Source: Notospermus geniculatus (taxonomy: Eukaryota; Nemertea; Pilidiophora; Heteronemertea; Lineidae). Taken from it: 64,000 nucleotides of DNA. How positions within the stretch are numbered: the first letter of the stretch is position 1; each line of letters opens with the position of its first letter. The position numbers and the translations under genes were made by a program. A model generated the notes under the pieces. It did no database searches. It was not told the DNA's origin and was given only the letters and a program-made list of their open reading frames with translations. The stretch spans positions 176,308-240,307 of the forward strand of contig NMRB01000931.1 of the NCBI GenBank assembly GCA_002633025.1. Direction: 5' to 3'. Below, one piece after another: positions 33,215 to 44,692 of the stretch.

Positions 33215-34898
33215 GCCGAATCGGTAGATGTCGTCCTGGGTAACCCTAATGTTTACCCAGGACCAACCTGGGTAACCCTAAAAGTTACCCAGGACGATCC
33301 TGGGTAAACTTTAGTTTACTAAAGTTTACCCAGTTTGCCGATTTGATGGATTTCGTGCACTGGTATATGACTGAAGGGGTATTCGAAAAACCTGGACAAT
33401 GGGCGGTGGACGATGGACGATGGACGGCTCCTTTCAGCATCATCGATCTCCACCACCTGGATGATAATTGTCGCATTTCCGACATACCTCCAAGACGTAA
33501 AAAATACGCCGCAAGAATTTAAATGAAAAATTGCACCAAATCAAAAGTATATCGTGCAAGATTTATAAAATATCATCCTGGGTGCATTTCGTCATTTTCC
33601 CGAATTTTCTCTTTGCATGGCAAGTTTGACGCCTTGACGCTAACAAGGGTCAGGCATGCCTGACCCTTGTTAGCTCCTTCCTGCAGGTTTTTTTTGTGTC
33701 CGAGTGGTCAGCGAGGAAGGTGGGAGGTCAAGGGTGAAGGTCGTCTTGGTTTCATTGGAATATGTTAAAGGAGCTGGACGTCCAAGTTGTAAACAAACTG
33801 GTTTGTTTACAAACAGTGGCCAGCAAACTACTTTTATTCCTTCGTGAAGGTGGCAGCACCAGTGATCGTTAGACTGGTGCCCGGTCCAATGCAACTCACT
33901 CACGATATTCACGTCAGTATATATCACTGACAATAGGTGGCAGCACCGCAGGCGTCGCGTGGATAGAGAACCAGTGAGTGAGTGTTTACAACATGGACGT
34001 CCAGCTCCTTTAATAAACAACGGAGATATTCGAGAAAAACCGAAGGTTGTCGTAGACTGGTCCCCTGTCGTAGTTCTCGCTTCACTACTACGACAGGCAT
34101 TTTGAACGCCAACTCGGCATGTGATTGGTCAGCCAAACGTCATCAACGTTCGCGCCATGAGTCATATCTATTTTTAGAGACTCCCCGCAACGTTGAAAGT
34201 TGTCGAAGATTCCCGAGTACTCCCGAGTGATCATCCGCGACTTTGCACCCCTAGCGGAGGAATTTGGAACTAAGATAAGCGAGATACGCTCCCTGTTGAG
34301 TTCATGACGCCCTCTATTGCCTTCATTTCAGGTCAAAGTCACTTCCGNGGAAATAACTGCCCATACACAAGTGCGAACTGAATAGATGTAGAGAGACAAG
34401 GTCTAACAAATCGATAGTCAAAGTTCTCGATTTCTTCATTTCTTGATTTCTCTGTTTCCCAATACCCCTTAGGAGCTGTAGGTATCGGTGGTTTTCCCGC
34501 CAGTACATGTGTAGACAAGACAAGAGGTAATTCTGAACGCTGTAATGTGTGATTGATCATGTTTATCGTAGGCCTGTGCAGTTCATGTTGATTCATGTTG
34601 ATGCTGGGAGGTACGTCGGAAATGAGACAATTATCATCCAGGTGGTGGAGATCGATGATGCTGAAAGGAGCCGTCCATCGTCCATCATCCACCGCCCATC
34701 GTCCAGGTTTTTCGAATACCCTGACTGAAGTAACGTTTTCAAGATCCTCGACCGCAGGTGAAAAAGTGCGCTAATTTCAAACTGGGTAAACTTTAGTACA
34801 CTAAAGTTTACCCAGGATCGTCCTGGGTAACTTAGGGTTACCCAGGTTGGTCCTGGGTAAACTTTAGGGTTACCCAGGACGACATCTACCGATTCGGC
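33215..34898. mobile_element. 1.7-kb foldback element with CCTGGGTAA modules
   Basis: Ends GCCGAATCGGTAGATGTCGT and complement, with repeated CCTGGGTAA/TTACCCAGG in both arms. Flanks GTACATAGG and GTATGTAGG match at 7 of 9 bases, consistent with an aged 9-bp target duplication. An inner pair (33376-33490 with 34600-34725) extends the palindrome. ORFs inside are artefacts. One N at 34348. Confidence 0.75.
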
Positions 34899-35262
34899 GT
34901 ATGTAGGCCTGCAATATCTTCAACAATTTGAGAGAATTTGGCCAAAAAGTTTAGTGCACAACTTACCTTGTGTGCATTGGCTGTACATCGTCAGTTCGTT
35001 ACCTTCTGGGCAAATATGACTTTCTAAAGGGGCCTATGTTACGACTTTAAACCATTCGAAATACATGTAAGATTTGCTCGTTTTAAATGGATATTTATTC
35101 ACGGCGTGTCTATTTGTTGAAAACGATACAGTGCTCCCTTGTTTCTCTTTTACACCAACTCCGGCAGGGCCGTGGCACCGCCGAAGACAATATATTCTCA
35201 TCCACTAGCTTTAGCCGTACGAGAGAGGCCTATGTTGTCAGTGTCCCTGCACCGGATGGCAG

Positions 35263-35673
35263 GGGTTGCATGCTGCTGAAAGTTGTAAAAGGAGCCTCGC
35301 ATCTTGTCCTGACTGTCACTCGAGGGCGGAGGCTGTCTTCAAGAAGCGTAACTTAACTATCAATTGTGTCGCTAAGATGCCTGGAAATGACTCGTTTACC
35401 ATAGCGTATTTTGAGAAGGTTGTCTCAAAATGGGCCATTCTGAAACCGGAAATCGCACACGAAAGTGTCATTTCATTACTGGCATGTGCGATTCTGTGTC
35501 GTGATGCCTGTGTCACCATCGCGGTTTTTGTCAACCATACGTCGTTGGTCTGTCAGGAAAAACAGAAGAAGGCGACCTGCATGGAAAAGAATGGGTTTTT
35601 TAATTATCTTGGTGCCAGGATGTACCAGAAGAAGGTACGATACGTTTTTGGACAGGGTAGGCCTATTAGGTAA
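35263..35673 (+). CDS. Candidate exon with cysteine-rich, PAN-like C-terminus
   Basis: Open from a possible acceptor GATGGCAG to TAA. It contains ESCKRSLASCPDC, then KWAILKPEIAHESV followed by ISLLACAILCRDACVTIAVF and TSLVCQEKQKKATC, again a CxxxCxxxC plus later C pattern like PAN/apple. A donor AAG|GTACGA at 35634 is an alternative end. There is no good ATG, so it is probably a late exon. The 3' side abuts the foldback element at 35686. Confidence 0.5.
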   Translation, partial: GLHAAESCKRSLASCPDCHSRAEAVFKKRNLTINCVAKMPGNDSFTIAYFEKVVSKWAILKPEIAHESVISLLACAILCRDACVTIAVFVNHTSLVCQEKQKKATCMEKNGFFNYLGARMYQKKVRYVFGQGRPIR

Positions 35674-35685
35674 CAGAGATCACCT

Positions 35686-36721
35686 CAATCTCGTACCCAG
35701 AGATTCGTTACGCTCGGGTCGAGGTTGTTGGTCGCTCCACGAATCTCTGGAGACGGCTGGCCATTTCACGTCTAAGGTGTGATTTGTCTCACCGTGCAGT
35801 TTTAGACCGATTTTAAATCACAGATGCATTGAAATAATTTGAGTATAAAATATTATACACAAAAAATGTCCTTAGGAAGGTTTTATGAGGGATCTGTTGT
35901 ATTTATTGAGGAAAAACCACAGCACTACTTGGCGCACCATATAAACTTGGAGTGAAACGGTCAAAAATTAGCATATTCATGCACCGTGTGTAACACACTA
36001 ACCTGGTTCCCTGGGCGTCCGACGGTGGCGCTGGCTGACGATTCGTGTCGAAGCCCAGGTATCCGCAACCGTCTATAAATAGCAGTGACGTCATCACTGG
36101 GAAAGCCGTGTCCAAAAGCGAAATGCAAAACAGATGTGATGTGTGTATTACCTTTCAGAAATGACTTCTCTGCTGCACGTTGTCAACAATGTCTGTAGAA
36201 AATGTACTCACAATCGATAACTCAAATGTATCGTCGATATACTTGTAGTTTTCCATGATTTTAATGTCTGAACTGGCCCAAAGCGAAGACGCCATCTTTA
36301 AATTTGAAATTTGACTCTGTATGCGATTCATTCCGGCACTCGATTCACTCCAAAATTAGCCAGCGATTAATCGTCAATTATAAATTTCAATTTCCACTTT
36401 ATTAGAAATGTTACGACTATTCTAAAACGTGCTAATGATAACAAAATTTTTATATCCCAATCAACCTGATTTACACGACGTTTAATCGACGCTTAGAATC
36501 AACGGCTTCCCACTAGCCGGAATTCCGGCTATTTTTCTGAGTTGCGGATACCTGGGCTTCGACACGAATCGTCAGCCAGCGCCACCGTCGGACGCCCAGG
36601 GAACCAGGTTAGTAACACACTTGCCTGGGGAAACCCCGAAGTAGTGCGTAGCCGTCTTCAGAGATTAGAGTAGCAACCTTCAACCTCGGTCGAGCGTAAC
36701 TATAATCTCTGGGTACGAGAT
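35686..36721. mobile_element. Outer foldback element
   Basis: Ends CAATCTCGTACCCAGAGATT and complement. Flanks AGATCACCT (35677-35685) and GGATCACCT (36722-36730) match 8 of 9. It contains the younger element 35999-36611. Confidence 0.72.
35999..36611. mobile_element. Young foldback element: perfect 71-bp inverted repeats, 9-bp target duplication
   Basis: Arms 35999-36069 and 36541-36611 (TAACCTGGTTCCCTGGGCGT and complement) are identical over 71 bp by eye. GTAACACAC precedes (35990-35998) and follows (36612-36620). No transposase ORF inside, so non-autonomous. Confidence 0.88.
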
Positions 36722-36752
36722 TGGGATCACCTTCGGTGTTCATGAAAGAATT

Positions 36753-37653
36753 GTATGGCACGACAAAGCGGAATTTATTCAACCCTAAAAATACACATCA
36801 ACTTTTCAAAATGCAGTGACATAAAAACTTTTAAAACACCATGACAACATTTTTCAAACAACATGACACATTTTTAAAATTATGACAAGATCTACCCGAA
36901 ATATACATTGCAACATTTAATAAATTATAGACGTCTATGTCAACATTTACAAAAATACATTGCAACAATCTTAAAATTGATGTCAACATTTATTAAAAAA
37001 TATAGTCAACATTTACAAAAAATCATTGCAACATTCTGAAAACTATCGCACTAACATTCACGTGACCAAACAAAATCACGTGACCAAAACAATGTCACCT
37101 TGGGACGCAATCTGGCCCACCCGAATTGGCTCCACTAAAGCTACATTTAGCTGACACGCGGAATGCGGATTGCGGAACGCGGAAGCGGAAAATGCAATGC
37201 ATTTTCGCATACAACATCGCTTCCACCGGGGATTCCGCGTCCCTATACCGCATTCCGAATGTCTGTCATAACTAGATATCTTGTCAACTGGACAAACTGA
37301 ACTCGTCACAGAGATGTGCGACTCGCCAAGTAAATCGTGTCATGAATGACGTAACTCGTCAGACTGACTAAAGCATCTCATCAATATTCGCAGACAAGTT
37401 GCGGTGACAAGAATTTTTAAAGAGTGTTGGCATATATGTATTTTTTAATAAATGTTGACATACATTTTAAGATTGTTGCAATTTATTTTTGTAAATGTTG
37501 GCATATAATTTATTAAATGTTGCAATGTATATTTCAGATAGATCTTGTCATCATTTTAAAATGTTGTCATGTTGTTTTAAAAGTTGTCACTACATTTTGA
37601 AATGTTGATGTGTATTTTTGAGGGTTGAATAAATTCCGCTTTGGCGTGCCATA
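36753..37653. mobile_element. 900-bp foldback, AT-rich, CAACATTT-iterated
   Basis: Ends TATGGCACGACAAAGCGGAA and complement, flanked by GAATTG on both sides. A solo end of the family is at 17168-17225. Confidence 0.68.
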
Positions 37654-38328
37654 GAATTGACTGGAAGAGATCGCAAGGTTAAGACTCGCTTAAGGTGCCA
37701 CTGTATGCATGACGATGTCTCGGTATCCCTCCCCTAGCGGCGGGATTAGAAACAACGTGATGAGACTGGTGTCCTGTCCGACCCATAGGCCTACATATAC
37801 CCGAAGTAAGAACTCAACCTCGACCTAGATAGTGTAACAAGCCCAATCTCGTGTAGCAAGGACTGTGTATGTTCAGTAGGCCTACTATGTATGAAATCGC
37901 ATATACCGTTCAATATTATGTAGAGTATCTGTATGTTCAGTACCGGTATAGGCCAATGTATGGAATTGCATATACGTGCGTGCAAGGCCAGACGCTGCAT
38001 CTTCAGTATACTATGAACTGTTTGTAGATAAAAAGCAGTTTATTTGTAAAAACGAGGCGGATGTGACCTGCTCCGAAAGAACTACAGTGTATCAGGGGTG
38101 GATGCTAAACAAACTATGAAGAAACGCTGTGTGGGTGGAGATGAGTGGAAACGCTCGGAGAAGTGGTGCGGAAGAGATGAATCCAGTGAGATTCTCTTTG
38201 TAGTCGACAGGTGGCAGCACCTGAAGACCCGGGCGTTTGGTGTATAAATTCCAAGACAAAAGTAGAGAGGTCTGGTTTCCCCGTGTGCCCGTGTTGGAAA
38301 TCTCGATAATGGTTTCTGGAGGGACTGG

Positions 38329-38947
38329 TCTAGACTGGTACCCGATCCTAACTATTTTACATCGGGCTTTTGCATATGTTAGGACCGGGCGTGCCTACCG
38401 CCTTCATGCCTCTGATTGGTCGGTGCTGGCGCAGGTGGTAAGTATGTGAACTATTATGTTGATAGATTTTCTATTTTTAACATGGAAAACCCCCGGCGTG
38501 ATTGGTGAATTTCCTGGGTCAAAGGTCGGTCACCGTCTATCTGCATTTCGGTACGTCAGCTGTGTGGAGAATTGANGGGAATCGCACAGAAAAACGGCCA
38601 CACTGAAAAACGTTACACCGGGCGTGCCTACCGCCTTCGTGCCTCTGATTGGTCGGTGCTGGCGCAGGTGGTAAGTACGTGAACTATTATGTTGATAGAT
38701 TTTCTATTTTTAACATGGAAAACCCCCGGCGTGATTGATTGGTGAATTTCCTGGGTCAAAGGTCGGTCACCTTCTATCTGCATTTCGGTACGTCAGCTGT
38801 GTTGAGAATTGAATAAATTTACATAATTTACATAAAATTTTCAAGTGACGTCACTGTCAGAATTCCTCCACAAATGGCGGCCAATACTGATTGCCAAACA
38901 AGCCACGACTGCAGCGCGCAGGTTGGTAGGATCAGGTACTAGTCTAG
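38329..38947 (+). promoter_or_regulatory. Promoter-like repeat upstream of the 39-kb gene (copy 1)
   Basis: Same repeat as 63390-63763, with an internal duplication (about 38385-38577 and 38616-38816). It has CCAAT-type ATTGGT boxes, TGACGTCA at 38846-38853 and ACAAATGGCGGCC at about 38871-38883. Terminal inverted repeats: TCTAGACTGGTACCCGATCC and its complement near 38925-38947. One N at 38576. Confidence 0.5.
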
Positions 38948-39055
38948 AAATGATGAAGCAACTGAGACAAGGAAAGAATGAGTCACAGCAATCGCTGCCA
39001 AATGATGAAGTTCCCAGTCACCGGACGAAATAATGTATGATAATGATATTCATAG

Positions 39056-40108
39056 GTGGGTCAGCGATTAGCCTATCACACGTTCCGAACACATCCAATC
39101 AAGCCGCCAATTCGATCATCACTACCGTCTTTTGCATTTCATTTTCACCCCCTAAATTCATCAATCATTGTCAAATATAAAGAAATGCCGGATATGAATA
39201 CACGGCATCTCACGTATATAAAAACGAGAGGATATTACAGAGTTGTTTACAACGCCACCTTTTATTTTTACCACCAACCACGATATCATTTGTTTTATAT
39301 GTACAACTCAAACAATGTTTTTCTACTTAATATAAAAAAAGGTAAAGTCTTTTATGAGTTGGTACCAAAGGTAAAGGTGTTCGATATTACGACGGGGAAG
39401 TATGTTGGCCGATTGTTGTTCCCAGCCGAGGCCTTGTGTTTGAAGTGGAGAAAGCGCCTGTATGATAATCCATGGAGAATCTTCCACGACACCCCATTTG
39501 TAGTTTCCATTTGCGATGAGAAAGATACGTACTACGAAAGACTCACCGTTTATAGGTGGACTGTCTATGATGATGGTGGACTTTTAGAATTCAGGCTGTT
39601 GAAAAATATTACGATAAGGACGACAAAAGGCCCCTACACCGCGATTTACTGTATTTTAGGGTATGATATTGTCTTGCTTGGTCTACATCTCGAAGATACA
39701 AACAGTATCATGACACTCTCGATCTACCCGCGGGCAAAACGTTGGAAGTTTGAAGACCAAATAATCTTGAACAAACTTAAAACTCAACGGGTGACGGTTT
39801 TTAATTTAGTATTCAATCCAATTGCAAGAACTTACATCGTTCAATACCGCGCTGAAATATTCAATTTTGTAGATGTAGACTGTGTTGGTAAGGGTTTATC
39901 GTCAGACTTACGTCGTGACCGCGGTGTCATGATGTGCCGGCCGCTGAAAATTAACTTGCACCGTGAGAGCAAATTCCGGTATTACAAATCGGGCCTAAGC
40001 GGACTAGTCATTGACCAGCAAAATTATTTACTGGTCCTTCAAGAGAGCAGGGTAGGTGGTGATTTTATCTTCAATGGGGTGGAAATATACTGGTTATTCC
40101 AGTCGTAA
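39056..40108 (+). CDS. Hypothetical protein A (long open reading frame, probable last exon)
   Basis: Open 350 codons ending TAA. Not recognised. Beta-strand-like and aromatic-rich (for example KVKVFDITTGKYVGRLLFPA, RLTVYRWTVYDDGGLLEF), which may suit a beta-propeller, but no repeat signature is clear. It opens at an acceptor-like TTCATAG|GTG; the first ATG is near 39185. A possible first exon starts at ATGGCGGCC in the upstream repeat (38874) and could join in phase 0 from a weak CAG|GTTGGT donor. The promoter-like repeat lies directly upstream. Confidence 0.6.
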   Translation: MGQRLAYHTFRTHPIKPPIRSSLPSFAFHFHPLNSSIIVKYKEMPDMNTRHLTYIKTRGYYRVVYNATFYFYHQPRYHLFYMYNSNNVFLLNIKKGKVFYELVPKVKVFDITTGKYVGRLLFPAEALCLKWRKRLYDNPWRIFHDTPFVVSICDEKDTYYERLTVYRWTVYDDGGLLEFRLLKNITIRTTKGPYTAIYCILGYDIVLLGLHLEDTNSIMTLSIYPRAKRWKFEDQIILNKLKTQRVTVFNLVFNPIARTYIVQYRAEIFNFVDVDCVGKGLSSDLRRDRGVMMCRPLKINLHRESKFRYYKSGLSGLVIDQQNYLLVLQESRVGGDFIFNGVEIYWLFQS

Positions 40109-41006
40109 AGTTGGATTATATGCTGCAGTACATGTATAACGCCAAAAACGAAACCAAACAAGCCTTGTGGCGACAGGGGTTCGCTATTTCGAATAACCAT
40201 GATTGGGGAGAAGGGTAGTCTCGCTTGCCAGACGCTACGGGCTCACCCCTTCGGTAATCGAAGGCAACTGCTCGGCAATTTCCGTAAAGACTCGCATTTC
40301 CCCTCGGACACAATTCCAAGGCAGCCATCTCGAATGCGCAAGGATTGCTGCCCGTTTGTGAGAGTTCAGATGCGGTTCGCCTCATCACACCCTGCGCATG
40401 AACGAAATAGGACACACAAAACGTTGCGTTATTGATCAATAATTGGCAGATTGGATGAGATACCAGTAAGTTTATAAATAATATGCCTCAAGTTATCCAG
40501 CAAATAAGGTTGAACATCTTAACAGGCCAAAATTCGGCCTTGCGGTCGGTCACGTGGGTTTGTTGGTAAACAATATGGCTGCCTTGGACTTGTGTCCGCG
40601 GTGAAATGCGCCGTCCAGTGGACAGATAAGCAGTTCGCCTCAGGTCGTTCCGAGTTACTCCGCGTCTGGCTCTTTATAGAGATTAACAGTCGTGAAGACT
40701 TTAGAAAGCTCCGAAATTTGTACCTTTGCTGAAGTTTGTTCGCACTGCCCAACTAATCAGGTCGAAAGCTAGTGGTACACTATCACCAGACGCAATATGA
40801 CGTTAGAATACCGCAAAATAAGGCCGTAAACGTCAAGGAAATCTTGACGCTGGTCTATGAAAATAGCTCGAAAAGTGGTGTGAAAATAGGGGTCCTATGG
40901 TCACAGCTGGCGCTCCAAGCGGCTCCATAGCGAACCAACATAAAGGTTCAACTTACAAATTTAGCATTTTGGAAGCCTAATTTTCTGCGTTGTACATTAG
41001 AACAGG
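40109..41006. other. Intergenic, nothing recognised
   Basis: Between the two hypothetical genes. No promoter-like repeat copy and no exon-like stretch was seen. Confidence 0.35.
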
Positions 41007-42035
41007 GTGATGATAAATTATGTGCTAAAAGGAGAAATCCGCTTTCTTCCTTCGATTTCTATTTCCTTCGATAACCGAATAATGTTTGACTCCAGTTCTG
41101 GACAAGTCCTTGTTTTTACGAAGCCATCGAAGGAACCAGTTCTTAGAATACGAACATACAGGTATTTTCCAAAGCAACATAGTTACGGTATCTTACACAA
41201 CTGTAGCCGCCGTACTGGTATGTATCTCAGAAGAGGCCACAGTGTTCTATACAAGACACAAGTTGTGATTTCAATTTATAACGCTGATTTCGTCTCTCTC
41301 ATTCATTACGTCATCGATGTACGGCGGTGCAGTTTTAAAGGTAAACTTGTAATGCCGAAAGAGGATATATGTTATGGTAGAAATTCAATCGACGTTCTGT
41401 TCTTTGCGTTTCAAGGAAATATTGTCCATTCATGTATGGTAGAAGGACAGGCCAGAGCAACGCTTTACAATCTGAAAGGCACAGATGAAATTATCCTGCG
41501 AAATGGTACTTCACTCCCATTGCTAAGTTCATTGCGATGGTCTAAAATGAGCGCTAGTGGTATTTATGACTTTGGCCAGCCTAAATTGTACGACGAATCG
41601 GCGGATATCCCGGTCGTGGAGTACGATTTGTTAGCCTATTGGAAGGAGTATGGTTATAAACCCGTCCGACATCCGCAACTGATTTCAGAATGGTTAGGGT
41701 ATGTTAGAAATAAAGTGGTGAATATAACTTTTGGCATCAACGATCGGACCGACACGGTTATCTTACTCGCAATACCTGGACCCTCTCATGCTGTGAGTTA
41801 TAAGAAGCGTTACTCGCCCAAAGATGGCCTGGTCGAGAAAGGATTTGGGCATAATATCCTTGGCGAGAGAATCCGTACTACTTTTCATCCAAAGGTTTGT
41901 CATAACAGACTTGGCGCGGCTTACATGTTCCTTGCCACCGATGGTGAAATGCGTTGTTACAATCGGCACGTGAGAAACGAAATATTTTATATTTCCTCAA
42001 TTAATGCTTACAGCGGGGTTGAAATACACGAGTGA
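41007..42035 (+). CDS. Hypothetical protein B (long open reading frame)
   Basis: Open 342 codons ending TGA, ATG at 41010. Not recognised. Size, strand and beta-rich composition resemble protein A next door (compare IDVRRCSFKGKLVMPKEDIC here with FDITTGKYVGRLLFPAEALC), so the two may be diverged tandem paralogues; this is weak. Upstream TTGTACATTAG could be a splice acceptor, so it may be a terminal exon. Confidence 0.6.
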   Translation: MMINYVLKGEIRFLPSISISFDNRIMFDSSSGQVLVFTKPSKEPVLRIRTYRYFPKQHSYGILHNCSRRTGMYLRRGHSVLYKTQVVISIYNADFVSLIHYVIDVRRCSFKGKLVMPKEDICYGRNSIDVLFFAFQGNIVHSCMVEGQARATLYNLKGTDEIILRNGTSLPLLSSLRWSKMSASGIYDFGQPKLYDESADIPVVEYDLLAYWKEYGYKPVRHPQLISEWLGYVRNKVVNITFGINDRTDTVILLAIPGPSHAVSYKKRYSPKDGLVEKGFGHNILGERIRTTFHPKVCHNRLGAAYMFLATDGEMRCYNRHVRNEIFYISSINAYSGVEIHE

Positions 42036-42162
42036 ATCTCTCCTTAAGAGGCATTCGTAACACTTCGGGTCTTTCCGTCATACTTCGGTAAAGACGGAAA
42101 TCTGGCACAGTTTTGAGCTGTAAGTTGTGAATGCTTACAAAGTAGGCCTACCGGTAGTCAAA

Positions 42163-42489
42163 TGTGAGGCGGTCTAGGAAAACCGTAGGATGGCGCGTTT
42201 GAGGAAAGTGTTAATAGGGGGTTTTCGCAAAGCCCCCGAAACGCCAACGCGAACGCCAAACCCATTGTTCGATGCCACGAAGAGAGCACCGAACAAAAGG
42301 ATACACGTTCCCGTTGGCGTTTCGGGGGCTTTGCGAAAACTCTATAATGGCCTTGGTGAACCCGCACATTTCAAGAGCTGAAATGTACTATGTAACAGGT
42401 AAACAGTAGCAGATCAACGCACATGCAATCTGACAGCCCTAGTTGATCATTCAGCGACATCCGACGGCGGGGTTTCCTAGACCGCCACA
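42163..42489. mobile_element. MITE of the 16960 family with nested insertion
   Basis: Host ends TGTGAGGCGGTCTAGGAAAA and complement. The nested hairpin 42216-42344 (AGGGGGTTTTCGCAAAGCCC with its complement) is flanked by TAAT on both sides. Confidence 0.7.
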
Positions 42490-42653
42490 GAAATGCACCG
42501 TCAAATAATATTTTTGGCGTGAGTGTTCTGTCGACTCGCAAACACCGCCCTCCCCCCCCCCCACATCGCAAAAATGCACCAACCGGAAACGCCATCAGTC
42601 AGGTGCTGTAAGCACACGAGAGACCGACCACTGTTTCATAATCTTCCTGTTAG

Positions 42654-42857
42654 GTGGCGCCGCAGAGTACAGAGACAGATGGGGCCTGTTACTTCGAGTT
42701 GCGTCATTCTGACCAAACTGGTTCCCAAGGTCCTACTCCGTCGTCGGAGGCTCAAATTGCAGAATTTATCCCTGGCGACGAGGTTACATTTCATTCTAAA
42801 AAGTGTTCAACGCGATCTCGACCAATGACAAAACAGGGTTGGTTGGCCAGCATCTGA
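42654..42857 (+). CDS. Candidate terminal exon, hydrophilic protein
   Basis: Acceptor CTTCCTGTTAG then 67 codons and TGA. Reads DGACYFELRHSDQTGSQGPT and later IAEFIPGDEVTFHSKKC. The GDEVTF piece is reminiscent of cold-shock-type beta barrels, but too short to call. No upstream exon identified. Confidence 0.3.
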   Translation: MAPQSTETDGACYFELRHSDQTGSQGPTPSSEAQIAEFIPGDEVTFHSKKCSTRSRPMTKQGWLASI

Positions 42858-44100
42858 CTCTAACTCCGGAGGCGTGAGTCAGTCAGATCATCGGACAATT
42901 TTCTACTGCTGCAGAAGTTAGCAACATTTTCACCAAAATCGTTGCAGCTTTAACTTTGCTAAGGTTATGCTCATTAAGGACCGCGGTATTGTCACTTTTT
43001 CGCGACAGCCGGCGCCACCGCGCCACTCTCCAACCAAGGGACTAACTACGTTATCGGCGAATTGACCCGATTTACTACGTACATTTTGCAATGCATTTTC
43101 GTAGTTCGTCTTGCTGCTGCTAGGTGGCTCCCTCTACGTCGGCAGTCAAATAACACATTTGAGATCCTGCCGTGCTCCTTTAAGCTATCACGTACCCAGA
43201 GGTTCTCGATTGGTAGGGGCAGGGGAACTGCAAGACTCTACTGTGAGTGTGAAGCGGCCTATTCACAGTGTTGTCTGTATCTCCCGTTGTTTCTTATCGA
43301 GAGCAAATTTTGCCAAGAAAAAAGCTGAAGGCAGTAGGCCTAGGCGCTACCTTCACCGAAATCCAGCAACTAGTCGCAGGCATTTCAAAATTCTAAAGAT
43401 AGAGAGCCTACACCCGCCATGTATTTTACAATAAATATGGGGACAACGGACCCAACCTCGTTCCCAGGGCTTAACGTTGGCTTGTTAAGCCCTGGCTTCA
43501 GAACCGAATACCTCGGCTGTGATTGGCTCCTGTACATGGTGTACAATGCATTGAAAGTACATATCGGCCTGACGTCATACCCCAGGAAATGGATTAAAAT
43601 ATGGTTTATTTTATTTTATTTTTTCATATTATAGCAAACATTATTTTTTATGATGACATTTATTTCACTCCGGCATCAAATTTTTGGACATATAATTTTG
43701 ATGTTTTCGTCGTGTCAAAACTGTTCAATATTCAGTGCTGAAACTTTCACAATAGATGGATAATATCCATATTTTTGCATGTATATCAGGGACCCAACTT
43801 TTATAGTGTTGGAATTATTGAAAAATCCCTAGGGCCCCTAAAGGGGTCATTTTTTGGGCCACCCGATATAACCGCCCATGTGACGGGTTAGGCAGATCAC
43901 CTGCACGACAGTCCTGCGCCAGTGATGTCCGGTAAAAGAAGGCAATGGAAAAAAGCCATGGAACAGACAATTAGTTTATTTTACATAAATATAAGTATAG
44001 ACCTAACATGTATCAAAATCTACATCCATTATTCATTCGTTTCCACCGATGAAGTTTGCTGAGGGTCAAGGTCATCCTTCATCAAGCTTATTAAAAGTTG
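42858..44100. other. No gene recognised
   Basis: Chance frames only. 43452-43500 has a CCCAGGGCTTAACGTTGG...TTAAGCCCTGG small palindrome. Confidence 0.3.
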
Positions 44101-44119
44101 TACACTGTAAACAGTCGTC

Positions 44120-44555
44120 CGGTCCCATGGGTACAAATACTGATTTCCCCATGGGTTCAAATGACCCAACTGGGTAGCATAAACGTAGAAGTAGGTCAGT
44201 TGGACTTGAAAGCTGCTTATGGGTGCCTACACCCCATGGGTAGCAATCGTAGATGGGCCAAAGTGACCTATGAAACGAGAGCCTGTTTAATAAAGTGGCT
44301 TTAAGCTAATGGTACCTTTAACCAAATGGAACATGCATTGAAGTTAATGGTACCATTAGCTTAAAGTCACTTTATGACACAAGCCCCTGGTCACTATGGG
44401 TTACTGCCACCTGATGACCTATTCATTTCATACCCGAAAAACAAATATTTTGTGTACTATGAACCCATTCTCTTGTACCCATTTAAAGACCACCCCCATG
44501 GCAAACGGGTCCAGATAGGGGACAAGGAATGAACCCATTCCCATGGGTTTCTCGA
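44120..44555. repeat. CCCATGGGT-iterated region downstream of the Ig gene
   Basis: CCCATGGGT or close variants occur at about 44125, 44150, 44232 and 44542. A palindrome pairs TTAAGCTAATGGTACC (about 44300) with GGTACCATTAGCTTAA (about 44350). Confidence 0.5.
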
Positions 44556-44609
44556 GCTTATTAGTTTTTACAATGTATATTTAAAGGAACAAGCCTCACT
44601 TAATGAGAT

Positions 44610-44615
44610 TTTATT
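44610..44615 (-). terminator. Polyadenylation signal of the Ig receptor gene
   Basis: AATAAA on the minus strand, about 78 bp beyond the stop codon of exon 16. No closer AATAAA is visible. Confidence 0.6.
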
Positions 44616-44692
44616 TATCAACTAGTACATTCTTTGATCAAAAGTGTTACATCTTTATACAACATCCAGGTTTATATTAAAGGGACGTTAAA

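Noticed and set aside
33670-34523. Several ORFs in the 33-35 kb region
   Set aside because: All fall within the foldback 33215-34898 and mirror each other on opposite strands.
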